64,000 bases of DNA from Haliotis asinina (GCF_037392515.1 NW_027133892.1:620001-684000); one strand, 5' to 3'. Positions 1 through 10,119 are shown, counted from the first letter of the stretch. Made by a program: numbers and translations. Notes: generated from the letters alone by a model not told the origin.

Positions 1-196
1 GGCAAAACAGACTATACGACCACGATTCATGACTTCCTCAAACTCGACTTCCAGTGTATATTTAAAAAATAGGATAAAATACTCCACTGATGCTCCAATA
101 TTACGTTTCTTTTGTCCTTCAGTATATATCGGTTCTCTAATGTGCGGTAGGGTATCCGTCAAATGCCGTTACTGACACTAATACTTACTTACCTAC
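1..196. other. AT-rich edge sequence, nothing recognised
   Basis: I see no coding segment, repeat family or RNA gene here. It may belong to an intron of the gene whose exons begin at 707. Confidence 0.4.
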
Positions 197-403
197 TTAG
201 GCCCGATACCCCTCGTGGGACATAGGCCGTATTCTCCAGATCTCCCCGTCCTGGGCTTTCCACTCTGTCTGGTGCCAGATGAATCCTGTTTTATTTTTAT
301 CACCATCGAGGTCGCGTCGTAGGTATTTTTCGACCTGCTCCCCCTTTTCCCCCTGAGTATACCATGTTAGTGTTAATACTGTTAACTCATGATCTAATAC
401 CAC
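197..403 (-). pseudogene. Possible LINE reverse transcriptase C-terminal tail fragment
   Basis: A 68-residue open segment on the minus strand contains the pattern YLRRDLDG...GFIWHQTEWKAQDGEIWR. This resembles the very C-terminal tail of RTE/jockey-type LINE ORF2 proteins, where a W-x-x-x-E-x-x-A-x-D-R-x-x-W arrangement is common. No RT catalytic motif lies nearby, so at most it is a short 5'-truncated relic. The match rests on a handful of residues, and a chance open frame is possible. Confidence 0.3.
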
Positions 404-706
404 CTGTCCCCAGTGAAACCTGGTTTATCCAAATTCTGACTCTTGCGTCTGACGCTTGTATACTCAACATAAAAAGTTCAGGACTTGAATATTGAATTGG
501 AGACTTTGATTTTACGCTGCTTTTGGCAATATACCAGTTAAACATGACGGGGGACACCAGAAATGGGCTCATCTACCTTTCACAAACCAAATGGGTTTGC
601 TCACTGCCGTGCACCGCCTACTTCTCGTAAACGTGTTCTCTGCGCCGGTCCCACTTATTCTTGTTTGCAGTAATATAAGACATTCACACACGCACTTTTC
701 CTACAG

Positions 707-785
707 ACTCCTTCTCTTCTACTACATGGCGCGGTCCTCGTCTTATAAAGAGGTTGGCAAGCAGCTCAGGAAACAGCTGACTATG
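707..785 (+). CDS. Putative internal exon of a membrane-protein gene (TMC-like C-terminal region)
   Basis: The exon is bounded by a strong acceptor (pyrimidine-rich tract ending CTACAG at 701-706) and a canonical donor GTAAGT at 786. It encodes LLLFYYM followed by ARSSSYKEVGKQLRKQLTM, that is, the end of a hydrophobic segment and then a basic amphipathic stretch. It enters in phase 2 and leaves in phase 0, and joins in frame to the exon at 1873. The order last transmembrane helix, then a K/R-rich helix of the type L-R-x-Q-L, then E-x-x-x-K-K-x-F-L resembles the C-terminus of transmembrane channel-like (TMC) proteins. That family call is tentative; upstream exons lie outside the window. Seen: splice sites and open phase. 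Inferred: identity. Confidence 0.5.
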
Positions 786-1073
786 GTAAGTACATGCCAC
801 TTCAGGATTATGTCGTCATCCACCCTTTGTGTTATAGCGAGAGGTCTGGGTCACAATTGTTTTCCATTGTTGACTGTGATGATAGCAGTAAAATTCTAAT
901 TGCAAATAAAGTATCTGTGTAGGGTGACACTAGAAATTCTTGAATGATAAGTCTTGGACTTAAGGGGTGAATCTCCCAACAATATTCAGTTCCAGCATCC
1001 GCATGCTTTGTCGAGTCTTCTAAAGAGCTATGTTTCTCTGCAAATTCAAAAGAAATGTATCATAACATCCAGT

Positions 1074-1655
1074 CTAAGTAAACTTTGACTCAGTTGTATT
1101 CGTTACACTCCACCACTGAGTCCAACAAACCCGACTAGAAGGTCGTGTCAGGTAACCTTTGAGCGACCTGTGACCGTCCAATCAAACGCGAGACGGTTAA
1201 TTAGATTTAAGCAATCAGACAACAGCTACTATTTAGGGATCGGAGGGGCTTTCAAAATATTCAGGTCACTGACACAGATCTCTCCACAAACAAAAATCTG
1301 CATATAACCGTTATTTGACCTGCAGTATATACGCTTTGGGGTTTCTGTTGACATGGTTACCATTAGCTAATATTTCCGAAAGCTAAACACTATTTTCAGC
1401 GACTGTTTACTCACCGTTGTCATCGTTGTACGTACGCCGTGTAAATCACCCGGAATCCAGCGTATGCTAATTAGCATTCGGAATCGTTTGGGTGCGAACC
1501 CTTTCGAGATAAAAGTTCAAAAGATATGTGCGAATGTCCACTTTCGCGATTTGGTAAGCTGCGTTCTTATAGGTCAATCTCAAGGGTTACCTGACGCGAC
1601 CTCCCGTAAGGTTTTGTTGGACTCAGTGGTGGAGTGTAACGAAACGTCGAGATTT
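1074..1655. mobile_element. MITE-like element with long imperfect terminal inverted repeats
   Basis: The left end (about 1074-1205) contains GTTACACTCCACCACTGAGT and CAGGTAACCT. The right end (about 1540-1655) contains the inverse, ACTCAGTGGTGGAGTGTAAC with GGGTTACCTGAC, so the ends form imperfect inverted repeats of roughly 100 bp. The interior has no transposase. Single ends of the same family recur at about 37,495-37,560 and 53,436-53,560. The element lies wholly inside the intron between the exons at 707 and 1873, consistent with a tolerated non-autonomous DNA transposon. Confidence 0.65.
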
Positions 1656-1872
1656 CAAACAGACCACATATTTGTATATTATGACACTAGATCCTAAAAA
1701 ATAGAATTTCTTGTGACATAATTTTGACACCTTCGGATAATGAACTGTCTAGATTAATATGTGCGCAGTTCAGTTCAGATGAAGTCCTGTTGTAGAAAAT
1801 GGCGTCGACGCACTCACTTTGTCGGGCGTGATTCTAAACCATTGTGTTTCATGAGAAACATCTGGTTTGCAG

Positions 1873-1924
1873 GAAAGAACGGTGGAGAAAAAGAGGATCT
1901 TTCTAAAAGCAAGGGCTCTTCAAG
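1873..1924 (+). CDS. Putative internal exon of the same gene (TMC-like)
   Basis: The acceptor is TGGTTTGCAG ending at 1872; the donor is GTAAAT at 1925. The 52-bp exon reads ERTVEKKRIFLKARALQ in phase 0 and exits in phase 1. Spliced to 707-785 it extends the basic region to ...KQLTM-ERTVEKKRIFLKA without a stop. In TMC proteins a similar E-x-x-x-K-K-x-F-L segment follows the last transmembrane helix. Two adjacent exons with consensus borders and matching phase are good evidence for a real gene even if the family is wrong. Confidence 0.5.
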
Positions 1925-2077
1925 GTAAATGGTAAACAAGAATCGTGCATCATGGTAAACTGTCAATGGTGCAGGGTTATGTAGTCCCACGTAACTTCCA
2001 TACTTCCATACTTAAGAAAAAAACAAAAAACAAAAAACAGAGGTCGTTTTCGCAGGGGCCGGTGGCCTAATATTACT

Positions 2078-2230
2078 CCAGTATTGCAAGTTTTTCAGGG
2101 ACCGGAACCCTACTAATTTGCCAGTATTGCAAGTATTTCAGGGACCGGAACCCGACTGTTGTGCCAGTATTGCAAGTTTTTCAGGGACCGGAACCCTACC
2201 AATGTGTCAGTATTGCAAGTTTTTTTTATC
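2078..2230. repeat. 43-bp tandem repeat, about 3.5 copies
   Basis: CCAGTATTGCAAG starts at 2078, 2121 and 2164, and TCAGTATTGCAAG at 2207, giving an exact 43-bp period. Units share TTTCAGGGACCGGAACCC. The array lies in the second intron of the upstream gene and is non-coding as far as I can see. Confidence 0.9.
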
Positions 2231-2340
2231 AACTGAATGTTGCTGAACGCCGCAACCCGCAATAGTATTCCCCACAACATTCCCATGGCACGTGACAATA
2301 CAGACCATATCAAAGACCCGTAAAGATCCTCATTAGAATT

Positions 2341-2490
2341 GGTCTTCGCGACTAACGCGACTGTGATGAGAGGCGACTGACGCGTTCGAGTTTACAGGTT
2401 GAAACTTGGGATCATGATCATGCTAATCACTGGATTGTCTGGTCCGGACTCAATTATATACAGACCACCGCCATAGACCTGTAACATTTT
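2341..2490 (+). mobile_element. SINE family A, degraded copy
   Basis: It reads ACTGGATTGTCTGGTCCGGACTC...ATACAGACCACCGCCATA in the sense orientation of the family whose 3' tail is ACTCACTCAC. Both the head and tail are eroded, leaving the central module. Confidence 0.7.
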
Positions 2491-2574
2491 GTTAAACAAA
2501 CAAAATAAAACATCAGCCAGTGAGTGAAAACACGTCCGCCGCCATTGGGGCTAGATGGTCGCCATCTAAATATA

Positions 2575-2800
2575 AGTGTGTGTGAGTTTAGTCAGCGGGC
2601 CTGACCACCCGATCCTGCAAGTCGCCTCCCATGACAAGCATAGTCACCTTTTGTGGCATGCATGGGATGCTGAGGACGTAATCTACCCCGGATCTTCATG
2701 GGTCCATCTAACAAAAACACTCGCTGACCTTGTTCACACACGTCATCGAAACTCAATGATCGATGCTCATGCTGTTAATGACCGGATTGTCTTATGCTTC
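2575..2800. mobile_element. SINE family A, rearranged into two facing pieces
   Basis: Positions 2575-2710 read the antisense orientation, jumping from the GTGAGTTTAG end directly to the GGCCTGACCACCCGATCC...CCGGATCTTCATGGGTCC head, so the middle is missing. Positions 2720-2800 read the missing middle module in the opposite orientation. Internal inversion, or two insertions plus deletion, would explain it. Confidence 0.6.
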
Positions 2801-3603
2801 CTTATTTACTAACCAACGTCTTGCATGTTGATCAAACCTCTTGCCTCTCACATAAAACTTGCAACTTTTATAAAACTGCAGTCTGCAGATTGACGAACGA
2901 AAAATGCACACACTTCTGACAAACATGATACGATAAATAACCAATGTACAAGATACTGGTGTATGGTATTGCATGACGCTCACTCAAGCATACAACTATC
3001 CATCTGGACAACTTCAAGCGGTGCCTTTAAAAACCTTATAAAGGTTTCAAGTACATCTAACAACATTTTATGAATCCCAAATATAACATGTTTCATTTGA
3101 CCATTTTATACGAGACATTGTGCATTCACGGCTTTCTGCCTTTGGAACCGTGCCAATTTACACTTATCATGGAGGTACACAAACTCCGCAGTTGTCCGAC
3201 TTCAGATTTACGTGAGACTGGAACATAGCAAAACCAATTTGCTTGGGCAGGGTCGTAGTCTGACTTTTCTTGATGGGCGGTGGACAGTTCCTACGTTAAT
3301 AGAGCGTTATGTCAACACTTTGAAGCAGAATAAGTAATCTGTAAGAAAATGCTAAGGAAGCAGTTGCCCTGCTGCCCCCCTGGTCTACCTGCCCTGTTGA
3401 TGTTGACAGATAATTTGCATAATAATAAAACATAAAAACAGCTGCATTTGTATCATTTTCTGGCTGAGGCCGACTACCTTTTGGGTCGACCCTCGCATGC
3501 TGTTTATGATTACGTAAGTGCATATAACATCTCACCTAATGACAGTTAAGCCTGATACATGTCTCTTAATCTAATGATACACATTGTGCTGTTTTCTTCA
3601 CAG
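2801..3603. other. Intronic sequence, nothing else recognised
   Basis: This is the remainder of the intron between the exons at 1873 and 3604. It ends with a strong acceptor, CTGTTTTCTTCACAG. Confidence 0.4.
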
Positions 3604-3671
3604 GCCGTTCCCTATCAAGACCGTCAGATGCTGCAAGCGTTTCGAGCGTGTTTACTGACACAACCCCATAA
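3604..3671 (+). CDS. Putative terminal coding exon of the upstream gene
   Basis: The acceptor TTTTCTTCACAG ends at 3603. In the phase left by the previous exon it reads GRSLSRPSDAASVSSVFTDTTP and then TAA at 3669-3671. A Ser/Thr-rich 22-residue tail is plausible for a cytosolic C-terminus. A donor-like CCT/GTGAGTG at 3678 could instead belong to a different splice form in which another frame is used; that frame is also open. Three exons in a row with consistent phase (2 to 0, 0 to 1, 1 to stop) support a gene 3' end. Confidence 0.45.
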
Positions 3672-3851
3672 TTCACCTGTGAGTGAACTTAAATTAATGC
3701 CCAGTAGACGTGTCTGGTCGGAAAGCGAGTTGGGTATTTGAAAATCATGGCGAATCAGGTCACAGGATTGTTGCACGACTAAGGGAGGTAACTCGTCTGT
3801 GTGATAATGATAAAACAGAAGACAACAAAGGAAAGCCAAAGTGAACTACGA

Positions 3852-3985
3852 TGAGTGAGTGAGTGAGTTTTTCGCTTTCAGCAATATTCCAGCAATGTCA
3901 CGGCGGGGGACACCAGGATCGGGCTTCACACATTGTGCCCATGTGGGAATCGAACTCGGGTCTTCGGCGTTACGATGGAAATGAT
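3852..3985 (-). mobile_element. tRNA-derived SINE (family T), truncated
   Basis: The window strand starts with GAGTGAGTGAGTGAGTTTTT and CAGCAATATTCCAGCAATG, then CACGGCGGGGGACACC and GGGAATCGAACTCGGG. The last contains the reverse complement of a B-box-like GGTTCGAATTCC. The tRNA-like head is lost beyond it. Confidence 0.7.
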
Positions 3986-4188
3986 GTGAAATTTCTTCTA
4001 TATGATCCAGGACAGTGACCACGTGATTACTTCAGAATAAACCAAGGTTTGTTTTTAATGCGATCAGAATTGAAATTACATTGTAACCCGGAACTTCACG
4101 GGTCAAGCGATGGTGTAAATTATGATAACTGAACGACACAAGTAAATGAATACATATGCTGATGTATGACATTTCATGTTCAGAATAA

Positions 4189-4769
4189 ACAGGGCTTACT
4201 ATGTGATTCAGAATAAACAGGGCTTACTATGTGATTCAGAATAAACAGGGCTTACGAAGTGATTCAGAATAAACAGGGCGTACTAAGCGATTCAGAATAA
4301 ACAGGGCTTACTATGTGATTCAGAATAAACAGGGTTTACGAAGTGATTTTGAAACAAGCAAGGAGTACTAGGTGATTCAGAATAAACAGGGCGTACTAAG
4401 TGATTTAGAATAAACAGGGCGTACTAAGTGATTCAGAACAAACAGGGCTTACGAAGTGATTCAGAATAAACAGGGCTTACGAAGTGATTTTGAAACTAAC
4501 AAGGAGTACTAGGTGATTCAGAACAAACAGGGCGTACTAAGTGATTCAGAATAAACAGAGCGTACTAAGTGATTCAGAATAACCAGAGCATACTAAGTGA
4601 TTCAGAATAAACAGGGCTTACGAAGTGATTCAGAACAAACAGGGCTTACTAAGTGATTCAGAATAAACAGGGCTTACGAAGTGATTTTGAAACTAACAAG
4701 GAGTACTAGGTGATTCAGAATAAACAGGGCGTACTAAGTGATTCAGAACAAACAGGGCTTACTAAGTGA
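4189..4769. repeat. 28-bp tandem array rich in AATAAA
   Basis: About 21 units of GTGATTCAGAATAAACAGGG followed by CTTACTAA/GCGTACTAA. A diverged unit type (GATTTTGAAAC..ACAAGGAGTACTAGG) recurs at about 4344, 4487 and 4682, pointing to expansion of multi-unit blocks. I count about 13 intact AATAAA hexamers on the plus strand; several other units carry AACAAA. The array lies about 0.5 kb downstream of the putative stop at 3671, in the same orientation. Confidence 0.9.
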
Positions 4770-4812
4770 CGGAAGGGGATTACCCACATGACGTCAAACG
4801 ATGATAGAGAGG

Positions 4813-5048
4813 TGAGTGTGGTTAGGTTTACGCCGCACTCAGCAATGTTCCAGCTATATGGCGACGGCCTTTAAATAATCGAGTCTGCACCAGACAATCT
4901 AGTGATCAACAGCATGAGCATCGACCTACGCAATTGGGATACGATGTCAGCAAGGTCAGCAGGCTTGACCACTCGATCCCGTTAATCGCCTGTTACGACA
5001 AGCATGGGTTAGGGAAGATCATGTCTAGCCCTCATCTTCACGGGTGTG
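4813..5048 (-). mobile_element. SINE family A, near full length
   Basis: On the window strand it runs from GTGAGTGTGGTTAGGTTTAC through CCAGACAATCTAGTGATCAA and GATCCCGTTAATCGCC to CATCTTCACGGGTGTG. All modules are present in order. Confidence 0.85.
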
Positions 5049-6780
5049 ATAGGAATGGGGTAGTTCTAGTTACCCATTAATGAAATAAATGCAAAACCAC
5101 CATTACGATATCGGACATTCAAACAGGCCGTATAGACACAAAATAGGCCTAAAACGACAAGCCCCCACTAGCTAAATGTTAAAACAATTACTATTTTAAA
5201 ACGAATGGGAATTTGTTTCTGCACACCAAATACCAATTTTACCTCCAAGCTTGTCCCTCAGAGCTAGTATCATTTTAAGACAGTGTTGAGCTTTTCACCG
5301 CTGTTGTCAGATACCACCAAAAACACGAGATTTGTGAAAAACACGTGCACGCCGGAAAACGACAGGCGTATTTATTCGAGTTGACCCAATGCGAACCATG
5401 AACAACTGTTTCATCCTGGTCAGGAGAACCTCTCTGTGCTCAACAGAATGAATTTGCTGTGGATTAGCTCAATGTATTTTCGTGATTTCCGTTCCAGAGG
5501 AACCAAAAGTTTCCAGAACAAAGAACAGTCTTGTAACAGAACACAGATCTATACTGCCTAAAAATAACACACCTGCACTGCTAATACATAGGAGACACCA
5601 TTTTGACATCAGTTGTTCTTATTTCGCATTAGCTAAAATGTCACCAGCCACAATATCCGGACAGTTGTCATTCCCCGCGGAAATGAAGTTCATGTGTCTG
5701 TGGAAAATCATTTTCTAAACCGGTGATATAATTGCATAATCCAAACGAGCAAGGTAGTCTTCAACCTGCTGTATAGTGTTACGGGGGTTTTCCCCGCACT
5801 GGAGACAATGGAACAAGCATATGTACAAGAAATCACGAGGAACCTAACAGTTTACATTGTGGAAACATACAGATGTCTACAGCATGAAAATATCTTATAC
5901 CACCCGTCAAAGGTTTAGCCTCATCTAAAGCATTCACTATATATTATGCGTGTGTGTGTGTGTGTGCATCAAATTGCTGAAAAAATGTGGAAATATTATG
6001 CACGTGAGAGAAGATGAATTTCTCCACTGATTTGTTTGAACCTTATGCAGATATACCGCACGAGGATCATGCGTCAAATTGCTGAAAAAACCTGCAAATA
6101 TTATGCATGTGAGAGAGGGTTTTGGTGTAGTTTTGTTAAGGATAGCCAAATCTCACAGAGTTTATCACGTATTGAACTCATGACAACAGTCTTTTCAACC
6201 TTGCACATTTCTTTTACAATATATCAGTCCATTGGTATAGTACCTTTAAACAGAATGGAACATTTCGCAAAATCTAGTTTTGAGCAACTGACTGAAGTAC
6301 ATTTACACTGGTGAGTCTTAAACGTTTGATGGGTAGTATAGTATATTTTGTCATATACAGTTTATGGTTCGCCCTACATGAATGCAACAAAAACAACTTC
6401 AAATGCAAAACATGGAAAACATTTTTTAATACCATGTTAAAAGGTAAGAAAATAAACCTTTGCATATGTTCCCTTCGGAAAGTATTACTCATGACTTGGT
6501 ATGAAGAAACAGATAAAAACATGGATAAGGTAGCGATGGTGCTAAGGTTATAATCAGTGCGATTCTGACATTTAAAATATACCATTATATAAAGTAGGGG
6601 ATATTCCATTTTGCGAGCATACCACTAGCCAAAGCTATAAGAGAAAAAGTAACATATGTCCGTGCATATGAAAGATTTCATACACCTAAATACACGTTTA
6701 TTATAAATGGAGTCGTGTTTTCGTAGACGACGTCTTGTTTTATGAAATTTCTTACGAGCTCTATAACATTCTGCTCCGAC
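5049..6780. other. Non-coding AT-rich stretch
   Basis: There is a short (TG)n run at about 5947-5966 and an internally repeated phrase, CAAATTGCTGAAAAAA..TG.AAATATTATGCA, at about 5969 and 6073. No convincing gene was seen. Confidence 0.4.
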
Positions 6781-6955
6781 AGAAGTTTACATGTTCGTTC
6801 CTTCTTCGAGGATCCTCTGTGTGTTCGTGATCCGAAAGTTTTTCGTGCAGCGTCCGTGAGCATGTGCGCGATCTCGTTAGCGATGTCATTGACAGTTACT
6901 GGGTCGGCTTGATCGAGTCTTGCAGTGTGTTTTCTCAGTGAGGTCTTTCAAGTGA
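6781..6955 (-). pseudogene. Possible LINE ORF2 linker fragment
   Basis: The minus strand reads ARLDQADPVTVNDIANEIAH followed by MLTDAARKTFGSR. It resembles the linker between endonuclease and RT of CR1/jockey-like LINEs, where an acidic stretch and A-A-x-x-x-F-G-x are typical. It is very short, with no catalytic domain beside it. Confidence 0.3.
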
Positions 6956-7599
6956 GTTAAAGTTTTCTCTTGTAAATCCAGTATCCCCTACTAGTTGTAA
7001 TGGTATATGGTGGCTTAAACGATGGTTCGTCATGCTATGAACCACTCGTTTGCTAACAGTCGTGATAAAACCTGAATATTGCCGACTGTTAACATAAAGA
7101 AGTATTGTTAAAGTGTTCAAAGGTGCATCGGCACCACTGGGTCTAGCTTCATGTTCACAGGAGAGATATTTCTCTCTCATTACACATAACCAACAAACTT
7201 TTTCAGTACATTGAACCATGTTCAACAAGGAAAATGGCAAAAGGACAGACAGACTGGCTCAAACGCATCACCAATCTGAGATCTCGGTACAAAATAAAAC
7301 TACTTAAGTCCCACAATGGTTTTCACTCTTTGCGTTAAACTATTTAATCCCGGAGATTATTGGGAACAGCACCGATTTGACAAATACGTGATCTGAGTAC
7401 ATTATAACTGTCACCAAACGAAATTCGTAACGAAGTGACAGAGGAGATTCAATGAAAGATGAATGAGAATCACTTACTGGTCCGACTTTCAGTAGGTATC
7501 CTACACACGAGCAGAATGCCAAATATACATACCACATACTTCACAATGTGAACTAATCCTGTAAGAGAGTAAAAACAATGTTCTCCATTACAGTTACTT
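6956..7599. other. Non-coding stretch
   Basis: I recognise no feature between the linker fragment and the tandem array at 7.6 kb. Confidence 0.4.
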
Positions 7600-7609
7600 G
7601 AAGAGCATC

Positions 7610-7985
7610 ACAGTTACATGGTCACCTGACCGCACTTGTCTATACCTTGTAGTGGGACAGTTACATGGTCAGCTAACCACACGTGTCTATCGTGTAGTGG
7701 AACAGTTACATGGTCAGCTAACCACACGTGTCTATACCTTGTAGTGGAACAGTTACATGGTCAGCTGACCACACGTGTCTATCGTGTAGTGGAACAGTTA
7801 CATGGTCAGCTGACCACACGTGTCTATCTTGAAGTGAAAGTGACATAATTAGCTGACCACACGTATCTATATCTTCTAGTGGATCAGTTACAATGGTCAG
7901 CTGACCACATGTGTCCGTATTTTGTATTTGAACGAATCTTTGTAACAATACACATCCGCAGGTCGTGCTGACCACACGTGACTAT
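7610..7985. repeat. 45-47-bp tandem array with palindromic motif
   Basis: About eight units of TGGTCAGCTGACCACACGTG plus TCTATCGTGTAGTGGAACAGTTACA. Units of about 45 and 47 bp alternate (TATCGTGTAG versus TATACCTTGTAG). Most units hold GGTCAGCTGACC or GGTCAGCTAACC and an E-box-like CACGTG. The array lies 0.2 kb past the stop codon of the fucosyltransferase gene and degenerates toward 7985. Confidence 0.9.
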
Positions 7986-8189
7986 ACGTTGTAGTTGAGC
8001 GTGTCTCCGTAACAATACATATCGTTGCATGATGAGACGATTCAGTATAACGTGCACAGTTTGCAGATGATCCAGTCTTTGTAGTCTTGGAAAATCTTCA
8101 ACTGTGAAATCTCAGTTGTCAAATGATCTCAAATGAATACATGGTGAACGTTAAGGCGTCCATGGTGAGCAGGTCAGTCCATCTTCACT

Positions 8190-9446
8190 TCAGAAATCCG
8201 TGGCACTGTAGCAGCTGTCAGTATTCCACCATTTATTCACATCATGGTATGTGTTTCCGAATCTCTCCAAGTCATGAATTTTCACACAAATATCGCACAA
8301 CGATGAATCTAAGGTTGACTTCGGATCTGTGATACCATACTGTGATTTCCGTCTCAGTATTTCAGCATATGCCGTATGATTTGAATCTAAATATTTCAAA
8401 TGATCGGCAAGTTTTTCTGGCGATGAAAAATCGGCTGTGTCGATGTATGTGCCCTTTGGAAGAAGGTTTGCATAGCTCGCCCCACCCCTCACCACGGGGA
8501 TGACATCCAAACTGTAACTCCGAAACACCTTTTCTGTCAGGTATCCTCGACATAGTGAATTCTCAAACGCCAGATAAAACTTGTATGTCGTTTGTTGAAG
8601 ATTATTACAACTGTTTGGTCCGGAGTTTTCACACTTGTGGGGTCCACATCCACCATAGATATCAACGCTGATGTACTGCTGAAGTTTTTTCACGTAGTCG
8701 TCGCGTTTCGACCGGGCATTGCAGTGACTTACCAACCACATGACGGGTTTAGTTTTCCTCTCAGTGATAGCCCGGAAATCTCGAACATCCGCTGCAGGTT
8801 TAGGCAGGAGCACGAAATACGGACAGACAATATCCGAGTCATATCTGAAAGTCATCGTCCAATTAAACCTATCATTCCATCGATTGAAGTCCCATGGAGC
8901 CTCGTGTGCAAAAAATATCCACATCTGATTGGCTGGTTTTGGTGGCGGTTTATCATCAGTAATCGACAGGACATAAAAGACGACTGCATCGGCTTGAGGA
9001 AGAAGTTTATGGTCACCAGATAATCTACAGTTTTGCAATCGGCAGTTGTTCAGACTATCCTTGTACCTTGTTTCAAACGTATGCCATGAAGGCATGTTGT
9101 ATATGATGATAAGTTTCTCTTCTGTCTTGTTTTGTGTGAAAATGTTTTCAACGCCCGTGAGATTATACCGCGACTTCTGGCGAAAATTGTCATTTGGGAA
9201 CTGCAAAACCGGGGACAGGAAATACGGGTGGTTGCTCTCACCGTTTGGCCATACAAGAAGAGATGACTTGTTATTTTCGAACCTTGAAATAGAAGAAACC
9301 ATCCTTGAATCAGAGGCAAGTCGTCGTGGGGGCTTGACGTTTACTCGGAAGACATTTGTGAGCGTGCTCCATATAAAAAGCACAAACAAGACCGCGGATG
9401 TACAGAACAATAGACGCTTGTTTCTTCGGCACACCATCTGAAACAT
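8190..9446 (-). CDS. Alpha-(1,3)-fucosyltransferase, GT10 family
   Basis: Predicted 418-residue type II Golgi enzyme that transfers fucose from GDP-fucose to GlcNAc on glycoproteins or glycolipids. Seen: a short basic cytosolic tail (RRNKR, about 7-11), one membrane anchor (about 12-29), a variable stem, then a GT10 catalytic region with FAHEAPWDF (179-187), TFRYDSDIVCPY (199-210), WLVSHCNARSKR (237-248) and the hallmark FYLAFENSLCRGYLTEK (290-306), followed by IPVVRGGASY. A Cys-containing C-terminal LCDIC and five N-glycosylation sequons (N59, N95, N106, N195, N356) fit a lumenal enzyme. Length is normal for metazoan FUTs and the coding region is one uninterrupted exon. An in-frame TAA lies just upstream, so ATG at 9446 is the first possible start. 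ATG at 9437 is also possible because TTTCTTTGTCGCTATGTTTCAG right before it looks like a 3' splice site for a 5'UTR intron. Acceptor specificity cannot be read from sequence. Confidence 0.93.
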   Translation of the reverse strand: MFQMVCRRNKRLLFCTSAVLFVLFIWSTLTNVFRVNVKPPRRLASDSRMVSSISRFENNKSSLLVWPNGESNHPYFLSPVLQFPNDNFRQKSRYNLTGVENIFTQNKTEEKLIIIYNMPSWHTFETRYKDSLNNCRLQNCRLSGDHKLLPQADAVVFYVLSITDDKPPPKPANQMWIFFAHEAPWDFNRWNDRFNWTMTFRYDSDIVCPYFVLLPKPAADVRDFRAITERKTKPVMWLVSHCNARSKRDDYVKKLQQYISVDIYGGCGPHKCENSGPNSCNNLQQTTYKFYLAFENSLCRGYLTEKVFRSYSLDVIPVVRGGASYANLLPKGTYIDTADFSSPEKLADHLKYLDSNHTAYAEILRRKSQYGITDPKSTLDSSLCDICVKIHDLERFGNTYHDVNKWWNTDSCYSATDF

Positions 9447-9469
9447 AGCGACAAAGAAATTCACTTAAT

Positions 9470-9746
9470 TATATCCAGTGAGTGAGTTTAGTTTTACGCC
9501 GCACTCAGCAATATTCCAGCTACATGGAGGCGGTCTGTAAATAATCGAGCCTGGACCAGACAATCCAGTGATCAACAACATGAGCATGGATCTGCGGACT
9601 TGGGAACTGATGACATGAGTCAACCAAGTCAGCGAGCCCGATCGCGTTAGTCGCCTCTTACGGCGAGCATAGTCGCCTTTTATGGCAAGCATGGGTTGCT
9701 GAAGGTCTATCTACACCGGGACCTTCACGGGTCTATATCCAGTGAG
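9470..9746 (-). mobile_element. SINE family A, full length with 13-bp target duplication
   Basis: TATATCCAGTGAG occurs at 9470-9482 and again, identical, at 9734-9746. Between them is a complete element from TGAGTTTAGTTTTACGCCGC to GACCTTCACGGGTC. It sits immediately 5' of the fucosyltransferase start, in its upstream region or 5'UTR intron. Confidence 0.88.
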
Positions 9747-10119
9747 CTGTGATAGCTCCAACATCGGAGAAACTTGATAATGACAATGGGTAGTAGTGTG
9801 GGTTATATCCTGTTTTTTTCCATCTCAGGCTCACTTGCTTGAATCACAGACCATATAATAGATAGTCTCTGCTTGAATAAACCCAAGGAACTCACTGCTC
9901 TCTCTTTTCTTATTTCACGGTTCGCTCCCAATACCTGATTCCCGAAAACGAGGCCTGACAGCCCCCTTAGTATATTTAGCTCTGAGGGTTTTCTTAACGG
10001 ACACCAAGGAGCTGCCTTAACTACAAAACCCAACCCAACCAAACAAACAAACAAAAAAAAACACCAAAAAAACCCAAACAGCCTAAAACAATCTGCGAAA
10101 TTAAATTTCAATTGTTCTT

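Noticed and set aside
5947..5966. Regulatory Z-DNA-like (TG)n tract
   Set aside because: It is an ordinary short dinucleotide repeat with no gene start nearby.
7636..7848. Open frame of 70 codons with repeated S-G-T-V-T-W-S-A-N-H-T
   Set aside because: It is the translation of the tandem array; unit lengths of 45 and 47 bp break any lasting frame.
8592..9441. Plus-strand open frames of 131-143 codons
   Set aside because: They are antisense to the fucosyltransferase coding exon.
9447..9464. N-terminal extension of the fucosyltransferase starting with V-N-F-F-V-A
   Set aside because: The codon at 9464 is GTG and is preceded directly by an in-frame TAA, so a eukaryotic start must be ATG at 9446 or 9437.
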